A stretch of DNA of 41,242 nucleotides from Planctomycetota bacterium. Its GTDB lineage: Bacteria > Planctomycetota > Phycisphaerae > Phycisphaerales > SM1A02. The stretch lies in contig JAGWXC010000002.1 of NCBI GenBank assembly GCA_018970045.1, forward strand, positions 1 to 41,242, read 5' to 3'. A model generated the notes under the pieces. That model did not search any database and was not told where the DNA came from. It saw only the letters and a list, made by a program, of their open reading frames with translations. Of this stretch, positions 6,809 through 14,039 are shown piece after piece. The number at the start of each line of letters is the position of its first letter. The stretch's first letter is position 1. The position numbers and the translations under genes are program-made.

Positions 6809-7264
6809 TCAGCTCGTGGCGATGGCACCAGTGATCGAGCGCAGCGGCACGGGGCGCCGCGTGGCCAGGTCCACCAGTGCCCACGCCGTAAGTGCCGTCA
6901 GCACAACCTGTTCCGGCGTGCGCCAGATCGCCGTACGCCGCCAGGCTCGCGCACCATCGACACGCTCGATCCAGGTGGCGGCGTGCAGGTGGTCGCCCGC
7001 GAAACACTCCGCGCGGTAGTCGAGTTCATGTCGGGCCACGAACCACATGCGGCCCGCGTCAAGCATCGCCGGTCGTCCATGCCCGAGTTCCTGGGCGTGC
7101 AGCGCAGCGAGTTCATCGATCCACCGCACGTACTCCACATTGTTCACGTGAGCGACGCCCGAACTCAGTCGAACGCCATCGACCGTGGCACGTGCCGTGC
7201 ACGCACCGGCAGGGATCCCGAGCCGGCTCGGTCGCGGCAAGTCTGGATCGACGGCCCACTCCAT
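6809..7264 (-). CDS. Acyl-CoA thioesterase, hotdog fold (4HBT family)
   Basis: Hydrolyses an acyl-CoA thioester to a free acid and CoA, by family. The 151-residue length fits a single hotdog domain. The key motif is VAHVNNVEYVRWIDELAALH, which matches the family's 'H.NN..Y..w.e.ar' signature at the start of the central helix. Later strands (MWFVARHELDYRAECFAGD, then HAATWIERVDGARAWRR) follow the usual order. The ATG at 7264 shares its A with the TGA of the DUF971 gene (TGATG), so it is the last gene of the pyrF-led operon. Whether the substrate is 4-hydroxybenzoyl-CoA, a fatty acyl-CoA or an acyl-ACP (FatA-like) cannot be told. Confidence 0.8.
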   Translation of the reverse strand: MEWAVDPDLPRPSRLGIPAGACTARATVDGVRLSSGVAHVNNVEYVRWIDELAALHAQELGHGRPAMLDAGRMWFVARHELDYRAECFAGDHLHAATWIERVDGARAWRRTAIWRTPEQVVLTALTAWALVDLATRRPVPLRSITGAIATS

Positions 7265-7596
7265 CAGCCGGCTGCCCCTTGGGGATCGAGGCTCCGCAGG
7301 TACCGCCATGAGTAGATGCCGGTGTCGTGGCCATCGCTGAAGCGGATGCGCAACGCGTAGTTGCCCACAAGCTCGATCGACTCGGCGCGGATCGGCGCAT
7401 CGAAGGTCCGCGACGGGAGCACGGTCAGGGGATTCGAGGCCATCTCCTCGCGCAACTGCCGTTGGTCGGCGCTGGGCGACATGCGCCGCAGCAGCGCCAC
7501 GGGCAGACGGCTCGCGTGGCCGTCGTCCCACGTGATCGAGAGTGCTTCGTCACGCACCAGATCCAGGTGAACGGGGCGCGGATCCATGGCCGTCAT
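7264..7596 (-). CDS. DUF971 domain protein
   Basis: A 110-residue protein with the DUF971 / gamma-butyrobetaine hydroxylase N-terminal-like fold. The signature is the repeated 'l.i.wdDGh.s.lp...LR' pattern: LSITWDDGHASRLPVALLRR near the start and LRIRFSDGHDTGIYSWRYLR near the end. Such free-standing domains occur next to Fe-S carrier or ATPase genes in other bacteria, where they may bind metal, but no function is established. It overlaps the upstream solute-binding protein gene by four bases (ATGA at 7596-7593) and the downstream thioesterase gene by one base. Nothing in these neighbours explains its job. Confidence 0.8.
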   Translation of the reverse strand: MTAMDPRPVHLDLVRDEALSITWDDGHASRLPVALLRRMSPSADQRQLREEMASNPLTVLPSRTFDAPIRAESIELVGNYALRIRFSDGHDTGIYSWRYLRSLDPQGAAG

Positions 7597-9164
7597 CGCA
7601 CGGCTGCCTGCTCGAGCTGCTCGGCGCGCTCGGCGACCAACGCCGCGCAGCGACGGCGCAGATCGATCGCAGGCGAGGTGCCGGCAGGCCACAGGCCGGC
7701 ATCCTTCCACTCGCCCTTGAGCCAGCCCGCGCGCAGCGCCGCAAGGTTTGCAGGATCCCACAGCGCCATGGTGGATCCGCCGGGCGCCGGAAGGACTGGC
7801 ATGGCATCGAACGCCGTGAGCAAGCCCTTGAGTTCAGGATCATCGACATCGTCCGCCCGCACGAGCGCGGCGTGCTCGCCTGGTTTGGGCTTGGGATAGG
7901 CAGGGTGCTCGATGATCGTGCGCCACATGGCTCGCAGTGCCTTGTGGTGATCGATGCACAGGCCGCTGAAGAGCGGCGCGATGAAGCTGCGCATGTTCGA
8001 GTCCTTCGAGAGCGGTGCCGCGACGGCGAAGGGATCGATCCCATCGATCGTCTCCGTCACGAAGCGACCGATGAAGCGGCGCGTGGCGGGCAGGCGACGG
8101 AGTTCGTACTGCTCCGGCCCATCGATGCGGCCTGAGTAGCCGCGCGGAAGTTGCCACAGCGCCTGCGCCTCGTCGCTGATGCAGAACTCGATGAAACGGC
8201 GTGAGAGCTCTGGGTTCGGAGCCCCGCGCAGCATGGCTACCGGATCCGCGTCGATCGCGGTCTCGCCGACCGGATCGACGAAGGCCAGTCGCCCATCAGG
8301 CTCCTTGCCAGCCAGACGCGCATCGTCGATCAGGGCTTGGGCTTCGAAGCGACCGTAGAAGTCAATGCACACGCCGACGGCGGCCTCACCATCGGCGACA
8401 TCGACTGGGATGCGGCTGCTCGAGGCGGCGATGGTGCGCGCGTTGGCGGCCGCTCGACGCAGGATGCGCCAGCCATCCTGCCAGCCGCAACGGCGCAGGA
8501 TCGTCTCGAACGCCGTGGCCACCGAACCCGACTGCGCAGGATTGACCATGGCCACCCAGCCCGCAAGGCGAGGATCGGCCAGGTCTTGCCAGCGCGCCGG
8601 GGCTGGCACGCCGAGGGGTTCGAGGAGCCGCGCGTTGTAGACCATCCCGAAGCTCGAGAGCGCCGCGCCGTACCACGCACCATCGGGGGCGTAGAGCCGG
8701 TTGCCGGCGATGTCGTTGTCGCCGTAGGCCATATTGAGGAAGCCCTCGGGCAGCACCACCGGTTCGAGCACGGTCGCCGAGCGCTGCACACCATCGACCG
8801 TCACGCTGACGGGCTTCGACAAGAGGTCGAACTCATAACTGCCGCCGCCGAAGAGGAGGTCGGCGTCGCCGCCCACGGGCTTGCCCGAGAGCAGATCGCT
8901 CTCGACGCTCGCCACCAGCATTCGGCGGATCTCGCTGGTGCCGCCGGGGGTGCTCCACACCACCGCCGCGGGTGAGCCATGCACGCGCTCATGCCAGCGC
9001 GCAAAGGCACGGCCGAACTCATGACGGATCTGCTCGTTGTGGGGCGTGATGACCACGATGCTCGGCACGCCCTTGGCCACGCCGGGTGCGCTGCGGCGCA
9101 GGGCCAAGGGCAGCGAGACCAGCACCACAATGAAGACACCGATCAGGAGCCGAGGGAGGTTCAT
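7593..9164 (-). CDS. Periplasmic substrate-binding protein, Fe(III)-type, orphan
   Basis: A 523-residue protein with an uncleaved or signal-peptide-like hydrophobic N-terminus (about 5-22, no lipobox cysteine). It is followed by a bilobed binding-protein fold of the iron/thiamine/spermidine type. Typical signs are IVVITPHNEQIRHEFGRAFARW at the mature start, the STPGGTSEIRRML loop, and the 'YGAALSSFGMVYNARLL' and 'DLADPRLAGWVAMVNPAQSGS' stretches. It is longer than usual because of a ~120-residue C-terminal extension. No permease or ATPase gene lies nearby; its neighbours are pyrF and DUF971, which it overlaps by four bases on each side. It may serve a transporter encoded elsewhere or act as a sensor protein. 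The ligand is not predictable. Confidence 0.75.
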   Translation of the reverse strand: MNLPRLLIGVFIVVLVSLPLALRRSAPGVAKGVPSIVVITPHNEQIRHEFGRAFARWHERVHGSPAAVVWSTPGGTSEIRRMLVASVESDLLSGKPVGGDADLLFGGGSYEFDLLSKPVSVTVDGVQRSATVLEPVVLPEGFLNMAYGDNDIAGNRLYAPDGAWYGAALSSFGMVYNARLLEPLGVPAPARWQDLADPRLAGWVAMVNPAQSGSVATAFETILRRCGWQDGWRILRRAAANARTIAASSSRIPVDVADGEAAVGVCIDFYGRFEAQALIDDARLAGKEPDGRLAFVDPVGETAIDADPVAMLRGAPNPELSRRFIEFCISDEAQALWQLPRGYSGRIDGPEQYELRRLPATRRFIGRFVTETIDGIDPFAVAAPLSKDSNMRSFIAPLFSGLCIDHHKALRAMWRTIIEHPAYPKPKPGEHAALVRADDVDDPELKGLLTAFDAMPVLPAPGGSTMALWDPANLAALRAGWLKGEWKDAGLWPAGTSPAIDLRRRCAALVAERAEQLEQAAVR

Positions 9165-10018
9165 GCGCGAAGCCCTTCGGCGAGTTCGTGGTGCGTGGTC
9201 TCCGCGGCACGGCGGATGGAGCCCGCCCAGTCATCATCGTCGTTCGTGAACGCGTAGATGATGCTGCGGCTCGCGGTGATGATCGCGCCGCGTCCATCGG
9301 CATTGAAACAAGGCTTGATGTCGGCGATGCCGCCGCCCTGTGCGCCGTAGCCGGGCACGAGGAACAGCGTGTGTGGCATCCGCCCGCGCAGCCGAGCCGC
9401 ATCGGCGGGCTTGGTGGCGCCGACGACCGCCCCCAGCGAGCTGTAGCCCGCTCCACCGAGCGCGGCCTTGCCTGCATCAGCGACGAGGTCGGCCACCGCC
9501 TCGGCCACCGAGCGGCCGTCGCTCAAGCGCAACGACTGCAGCGCATCGCCGCCGGGATTGCTGGTTCGAACGAGCGCGAACGCCCCGTGGTCGTGCTTCA
9601 CGAAGGGGGCCAGGCCGTCGGCACCCAGGTACGCATTGACCGTGACCCAGTCGGCGCGAGCGGCCTCGAACGCTGCCGCGGCGTAGTGCTCCGCGCTGAT
9701 GCCGATGTCGCCGCGCTTGGCATCGAGGATCACCTCATACCCATGCTCGCGCGCCGACTCGAGCGTGGCGGCGAGCGCCTTCATGCCATCGACGCCGTAG
9801 CGCTCGTAGCAGGCGCTTTGGATCTTCACGACGGGTGCCACGCGCACGCAGGCAGCCAGCACGGCGAGCGAGAACGATTCGATGGCCGAGGCGGGCTTGG
9901 TCGCTCCCAAGGTCTGCAGCGCAGCGGGCAGCTTGCCCACGACAGGGTCGAGCCCAACGCACAACGGTGCGCCGCAACGCTGGACGGCGGAGAGCAAGCG
10001 ATCGGCCACGTGCATCAT
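9161..10018 (-). CDS. pyrF: Orotidine 5'-phosphate decarboxylase, type 2
   Basis: Last step of de novo UMP synthesis: decarboxylation of OMP to UMP. The 285-residue length is that of the longer (type 2) bacterial and archaeal-like group. Key features are LCVGLDP near the start, the catalytic DAKRGDIG loop, and GYGAQGG with the phosphate-binding region near the C-terminus. The ATG at 10018 (directly followed by a second ATG) is chosen because a TACACT hexamer ends exactly six bases upstream. The gene leads a four-gene overlapping operon with a binding protein, DUF971 and a thioesterase. It is divergent from cinA with 56 bases between the start codons. Confidence 0.93.
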   Translation of the reverse strand: MMHVADRLLSAVQRCGAPLCVGLDPVVGKLPAALQTLGATKPASAIESFSLAVLAACVRVAPVVKIQSACYERYGVDGMKALAATLESAREHGYEVILDAKRGDIGISAEHYAAAAFEAARADWVTVNAYLGADGLAPFVKHDHGAFALVRTSNPGGDALQSLRLSDGRSVAEAVADLVADAGKAALGGAGYSSLGAVVGATKPADAARLRGRMPHTLFLVPGYGAQGGGIADIKPCFNADGRGAIITASRSIIYAFTNDDDDWAGSIRRAAETTHHELAEGLRA

Positions 10019-10024
10019 GGGCGG

Positions 10025-10030
10025 AGTGTA
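10025..10030 (-). promoter_or_regulatory. Predicted -10 element TACACT, leaderless pyrF start
   Basis: Ends six bases before the ATG at 10018; there is no Shine-Dalgarno sequence in between. Confidence 0.6.
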
Positions 10031-10062
10031 CGGAGCCTCGGCACGCATGGGCGATTGCGCCC

Positions 10063-10068
10063 TACGCT
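10063..10068 (+). promoter_or_regulatory. Predicted -10 element TACGCT, leaderless cinA start
   Basis: Ends six bases before the ATG at 10075. It is divergent from the pyrF promoter, with 32 bases between the two hexamers. Confidence 0.6.
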
Positions 10069-10074
10069 TGCCGC

Positions 10075-11340
10075 ATGGCCAAGGCTGCCATCCTCTCCGT
10101 TGGCGACGAGCTCTCGCTCGGCCAGTCGCTCGACACGCACGCGCAGTGGCTCTCGCAGCGGCTCGTGGAACTGGGCGTCGTTCCGATCCTGCACGCCACC
10201 GTGGGCGATGATGAGCAGGCGCTCGTCGATGCGCTCGCGGGTGCCATGCCGCGTGCTGAGGTGATCATCATCACGGGCGGGCTCGGCCCGACGGCTGACG
10301 ACCTCACCCGCGAGGCGCTCGCCGCCTTGGCCGGCCCCGGACTCGTGCACGAACCTGAAGCGGAAGTCGCGCTTCGAGCGCGCTTCGAAGCCCGCGGTCG
10401 CCGATTGCCCGAGAGCAATCTCAAGCAGGCGCTGCGTCCGCCATGGATGCGCATGATCCCCAATCCGCTCGGGACCGCGCCGGGCTTGATGGGCACGCTC
10501 GAAGGGGTGCTGGTGGCCAGCCTTCCGGGCCCGCCTGATGAGATGCACCCGATGTGGCGCGATCACGTTGCGGCTGCGGTGCGCGCGCACGTCGGTCAGG
10601 CGCCGGTGCGGTGCGAGACGGTGCTCGCGTGCGGTCTGCCCGAGAGCGTGGCGGCCGAGCGGCTCGGTGCGCTCATGGACCGAGGCCGCAACCCGATGGT
10701 CGGGATCACCGTGAGCGGCACCACGCTCGCGGCGCGCATCCGTGCAACCGGTGATGCGTGCACCGATGGCTCGGTCGAGTCGACCATCGCCGCGGTCGAG
10801 GCGGCGTGGGGGCCGCTGTGTTTCGGCCGTGATGCCGACACGCTTGCGGGTTCGATCGGTGCGCTGCTTGTGGAGCGGAGCGCTTCGGTCGCGACCTGCG
10901 AGAGTTGCACGGGCGGCGGCGTGGCGCGGGCGCTCACCGCCGTGTCGGGCTCGAGCGCGTGGTTCGGGTCCGGCTGGATCACCTACGCCAACGAAGCCAA
11001 GGTTCGGTTGGGGGTCGATGCTGCACTCATTGAACGTCATGGCGCGGTGTCGCCAGAGGTCGCCGAGGCGATGGCGCGTTCGGCGGCGCGCGCGGCGGGT
11101 GCACGATTCGGCATCGCCACCACTGGCGTGGCCGGTCCGACCGGCGGCAGCGAAGCCAAGCCCGTCGGCACGGTCTGGATCCAGGTGCACGATGAGACGG
11201 TGGCGTTGCGGCCTCGGCGCTTCCTCATCACGGGGGATCGGACGATGGTGAGAGATCGCGCGACCGCGCTCGCGCAGGTCATGCTCCGGCTGGCGATCCT
11301 TGGTCGCGATGAACGCAAGCTGCTGTGGGAGGTTGGATGA
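10075..11340 (+). CDS. cinA: CinA-family protein (nicotinamide-nucleotide amidase)
   Basis: A 421-residue, two-domain protein. The N-terminal MoCF-like domain (about 1-170) starts AAILSVGDELSLGQ and contains the GGLGPTADDLTREALA motif; in characterised members it hydrolyses ADP-ribose or NMN-type pyrophosphates. The C-terminal PncC domain (about 255-421) has TCESCTGGGVARALT and WITYANEAKVRLGV, and deamidates nicotinamide mononucleotide for NAD recycling. The full-length two-domain form is normal for CinA. The TACGCT promoter and absence of a Shine-Dalgarno point to a leaderless message. The TGA at 11338-11340 overlaps the folK ATG (ATGA), so the two are one operon. Confidence 0.93.
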   Translation: MAKAAILSVGDELSLGQSLDTHAQWLSQRLVELGVVPILHATVGDDEQALVDALAGAMPRAEVIIITGGLGPTADDLTREALAALAGPGLVHEPEAEVALRARFEARGRRLPESNLKQALRPPWMRMIPNPLGTAPGLMGTLEGVLVASLPGPPDEMHPMWRDHVAAAVRAHVGQAPVRCETVLACGLPESVAAERLGALMDRGRNPMVGITVSGTTLAARIRATGDACTDGSVESTIAAVEAAWGPLCFGRDADTLAGSIGALLVERSASVATCESCTGGGVARALTAVSGSSAWFGSGWITYANEAKVRLGVDAALIERHGAVSPEVAEAMARSAARAAGARFGIATTGVAGPTGGSEAKPVGTVWIQVHDETVALRPRRFLITGDRTMVRDRATALAQVMLRLAILGRDERKLLWEVG

Positions 11341-11864
11341 CGACGACGGTCGCGTGCATCGCCCTGGGCAGCAACCTTGACCTGCCCGAGGGCGACAGTG
11401 CGTGGATCCTCCGCGAGGCGGTGCGTCGCGTGCATGCGGCGCAGGCGGTCAGGGTCACGGCGGCCAGTTCGATCCATCGCACGGCACCCGTGGGTGGCCC
11501 GACGGGCCAGCGCGAGTACCTGAACGCCGTCATGGTCGTCGAAACGTCGCTCGCTCCGCGGGTGCTCCTGGACCTGCTGCTGGCCATCGAGTCCGGTCTG
11601 GGCAGGGTTCGTGATGCGGCGGTGCGCAACGGTCCAAGGACCCTCGATCTCGATCTCGTGCTGTTCGGGGATGCGGTCATCGATGAGCCGGGGCTCCACG
11701 TGCCGCACCCGCGGCTTGAGGAGCGGTCGTTCGTGCTGCGTCCTTTGCTTGAAGTGCAGCCCCTTGCGATCAACCCCCGCACGGGAAGGGCGTTAGCATC
11801 CGCGCTCCGATCATGTTCGCCCGAGGCAGTGTCGGTGTGCGGCAACCTTGGCGTTCCCCCTTGA
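11337..11864 (+). CDS. folK: 6-hydroxymethyl-7,8-dihydropterin pyrophosphokinase
   Basis: Transfers pyrophosphate from ATP to 6-hydroxymethyl-7,8-dihydropterin in folate synthesis. The 175-residue protein begins with the family signature IALGSNLD, has the pterin-contacting 'REYLNAVMVVETSL' strand, and the defining GPRTLDLDLVLFGD motif with the two magnesium-binding aspartates. It is followed by PHPRLEERSFVLRPLLEV, also diagnostic. The last ~25 residues extend a little beyond the usual end and look unstructured. It overlaps cinA by four bases (ATGA). No other folate genes are near. Confidence 0.95.
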   Translation: MTTTVACIALGSNLDLPEGDSAWILREAVRRVHAAQAVRVTAASSIHRTAPVGGPTGQREYLNAVMVVETSLAPRVLLDLLLAIESGLGRVRDAAVRNGPRTLDLDLVLFGDAVIDEPGLHVPHPRLEERSFVLRPLLEVQPLAINPRTGRALASALRSCSPEAVSVCGNLGVPP

Positions 11865-11892
11865 GCGGCCGCGCGCCGCGATGGAGCCTCAG

Positions 11893-13176
11893 ATGATGTT
11901 GACCACTGCCCGTGCAGCTGCCACGGTTCTTGCCCTTGGCCTGGCCATGCCGTGCCTTGCGCAGGACGGCGCACCCGATCCCAACGCCCCGATGGCCGAT
12001 CCGCTCGGCGCACTCGCTGGGCAGATGCCCGCCAACAACGCGTCCGGCTTCAAGGACGGCGAGAAGGATGCCGCCTCGGTCGCCAAGGGCCAGGCCGCCT
12101 TCGACGCGATGGTCAAGGCCTTCCGCGATGCACCCTGGATGACCGACACCTTCTCGTACACGGTCAAGACGCCGATGGGCGAGCAGAAGGATTCGTTCGA
12201 GGTCGTCATCGGCCCCGAAGGCTCGATGCAGATCAAGAACGAGCAGATGGAGTTCTACGCGGTCGACGGCAAGCTCAACATGGTCGTCCCGACCAACGAG
12301 AAGAAGTACCTCTCGCAGCCGATCGACGGCTCGGTGGCGAAGACCCTCTCGGGGATGGGCCTCGAACTGCCCATGCCGCACATCAAGCTGCGCGATGCCT
12401 CGGTGCCCCCGATGAGCGCGATGAAGTTGATGGTGCTGCAGGAGCCCAAGGTCGCTGGCTTCCGATCGGGAGCCGCCGGCAACGAGATCCTGCTCACCGA
12501 CGAGCGCGGCGACGTGCTCATCGTGACCGATGCCAAGACCAACCTGCCGAGCACGATGAAGCTCGTCTTCTCGCCCGAAGGCGCGCCTCCGGGCTTCACG
12601 GTCGGCATCGACTTCGCCATGGCTCCGAAGGTCGTGGAGAAGGGAACCGTCGCCTTCAGCGCTGGTGCGCGCAAGGCCGTGTCGAGCATGGGTGAGCTCG
12701 AGACGCTCGTCGCCACCGGTGACGTGGCCCCGGCGTTCTCGCTCAAGGATCTCGAAGGCAAGTCGGTCGAACTCGCGTCCTTCAAGGGTCGCGTGGTCGT
12801 GCTCGACTTCTGGGCGACCTGGTGCGGCCCGTGCCGCAAGGGCCTGCCGCTGCTCGAGAAGGTGGCCAAGTGGGCTGCCGAGAAGAAGCTCCCGGTGACG
12901 GTGCTCGGCATCAACACCTGGGAAGAGCAGGGCCCCGATGACGCCGAGGAGTCCGTGCTGGCCAAGGCCAAGGACTTCTGGACGAAGCAGGCCTTCACGT
13001 TCCCCGCGCTGCGCGACATGGGCGGCGCGTACATCAAGCAGTACGGCTTCACCGGCATCCCGGCGACCGTCGTGATCGGCCCTGACGGCACGATCGCGCA
13101 GATCCACTCGGGCTTCGCGCCGACGCTGGATGCCGACCTGCAGAAGGAGATCGAGGCGCTGCTCGCCAAGAAGTGA
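11893..13176 (+). CDS. Secreted LolA-like/thioredoxin (TlpA-like) fusion protein
   Basis: A 427-residue exported protein. A signal peptide (about 1-22, ending PCLA) precedes an Asp/Pro-rich segment. The N-terminal domain (about 55-265) looks like a DUF2092/LolA-type half-barrel: it has 'FSYTVKTPMGEQKDSFEVVIGPEG' type long strands and a 'GAPPGFTVGIDFAMAP' hairpin. The C-terminal domain (about 275-427) is TlpA/ResA-like: the WCGPC redox motif at 310-314 follows VVLDFWAT, and a cis-proline G-I-P-A-T stretch lies near the end. I infer a periplasmic thiol-disulfide role coupled to a lipid- or protein-binding domain. ATG 11893 is preferred over 11881 because a GGAG lies 6-9 bases upstream and the signal peptide then begins normally. 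Confidence 0.8.
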   Translation: MMLTTARAAATVLALGLAMPCLAQDGAPDPNAPMADPLGALAGQMPANNASGFKDGEKDAASVAKGQAAFDAMVKAFRDAPWMTDTFSYTVKTPMGEQKDSFEVVIGPEGSMQIKNEQMEFYAVDGKLNMVVPTNEKKYLSQPIDGSVAKTLSGMGLELPMPHIKLRDASVPPMSAMKLMVLQEPKVAGFRSGAAGNEILLTDERGDVLIVTDAKTNLPSTMKLVFSPEGAPPGFTVGIDFAMAPKVVEKGTVAFSAGARKAVSSMGELETLVATGDVAPAFSLKDLEGKSVELASFKGRVVVLDFWATWCGPCRKGLPLLEKVAKWAAEKKLPVTVLGINTWEEQGPDDAEESVLAKAKDFWTKQAFTFPALRDMGGAYIKQYGFTGIPATVVIGPDGTIAQIHSGFAPTLDADLQKEIEALLAKK

Positions 13177-13197
13177 GCGCACCGATCGCACGGCCAA

Positions 13198-13233
13198 AGC
13201 GGGCGGTCTAGACTCCGGTCTGGGCCGCCCGCT
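13198..13233 (+). terminator. Hairpin with embedded promoter
   Basis: A nine-base-pair perfect stem AGCGGGCGG/CCGCCCGCT lies 21 bases after the upstream stop codon. Its loop contains TAGACT (13209-13214), the predicted -10 of the next gene. There is no T-run after the stem. Confidence 0.45.
13209..13214 (+). promoter_or_regulatory. Predicted -10 element TAGACT for the 13251 gene
   Basis: The expected transcription start (about 13221) is inside the hairpin loop. A GGAG ribosome site follows at 13240-13243, then the ATG at 13251. Confidence 0.45.
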
Positions 13234-13250
13234 GTCGTTGGAGAACCACC

Positions 13251-14039
13251 ATGCTTGCTGCCGTTGCTGCATCGCTTGTTGCCATGATCGCCCCGCCCGC
13301 GATGAACGCGGAGGGCTGGGATCCGTCAGCCCGGACGCCTGAATCGATCGCTGCCGCGACGAAGGCGATCGAGCGCGCCGAGTCGGCGTGCCGAGCGCTC
13401 GGCGATGCGGTCGTCACCGAGACCAACGCCGCACGCGGGGGCAGCGACACGGTGCGCTGGGAATCCCGCGCGGCCGCCCGCGCGTGGGCCTATCGCGCGG
13501 AGCGTGGCATCGACGTCGTCGGCCTCGATGACACGGCCTTCGTGACGGTCGATGCGCTGCCGGGCCAGATGGCGCTCGTCGAGTGCGCCAAGGGGTGTCG
13601 CGAGTCGTTCGCGGAGGCCGGGATCGTGCTGCCGGTCATGGCGTCGGTGCGCTTGGGCAGTGCTCTGGCGGACGCAGTCTGGAAGGATGAGCTGCCCGAT
13701 GCCGTGGTGGCCGGATCACGAACCACCGAGGCGGGCGCCGAGGTCCTGCTCATCGATGCCGCTGGCGGGGGTGATGTGCTGGTGCAGTTCGATGGAGCCA
13801 CCGGCTTGCCAACCCGGATCCGCGTGGTACGACGGCTCCCCGAAGCGATCGCCCATCCGGCGCTGAAGGCTTCGCCCATCATCGAGTGGTCGTGGACCGG
13901 CAAGGTTCGCCTCGTCGAGGCGAAGCCCGTGGCCCTCACCAAGCCCAATCGCACGATCGCGGCCTCGTTGAAGGCGCTCCTCGATCAACTCGATCCTGCG
14001 CCGCGCCGACGTCCGACGGGGTTGGAACCCACACCGTGA
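13251..14039 (+). CDS. Secreted protein of unknown function, LolA/DUF2092-like
   Basis: A 262-residue protein with an N-terminal signal peptide (about 1-20, Ala/Val/Met-rich). The mature protein alternates amphipathic helices and long strands: RWESRAAARAWAYRAERG, then VGLDDTAFVTVDALPGQ, later AEVLLIDAAGGGDVLVQFDG and LPTRIRVVRRLP. This layout resembles the lipid-binding half-barrel seen in the N-terminal domain of the preceding gene product, but the similarity is a visual impression only. The C-terminus is basic and Pro-rich (DPAPRRRPTGLEPTP). The stop codon overlaps the GTG start of the dehydrogenase gene (GTGA), so the two are probably translated together. Function unknown. Confidence 0.65.
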   Translation: MLAAVAASLVAMIAPPAMNAEGWDPSARTPESIAAATKAIERAESACRALGDAVVTETNAARGGSDTVRWESRAAARAWAYRAERGIDVVGLDDTAFVTVDALPGQMALVECAKGCRESFAEAGIVLPVMASVRLGSALADAVWKDELPDAVVAGSRTTEAGAEVLLIDAAGGGDVLVQFDGATGLPTRIRVVRRLPEAIAHPALKASPIIEWSWTGKVRLVEAKPVALTKPNRTIAASLKALLDQLDPAPRRRPTGLEPTP

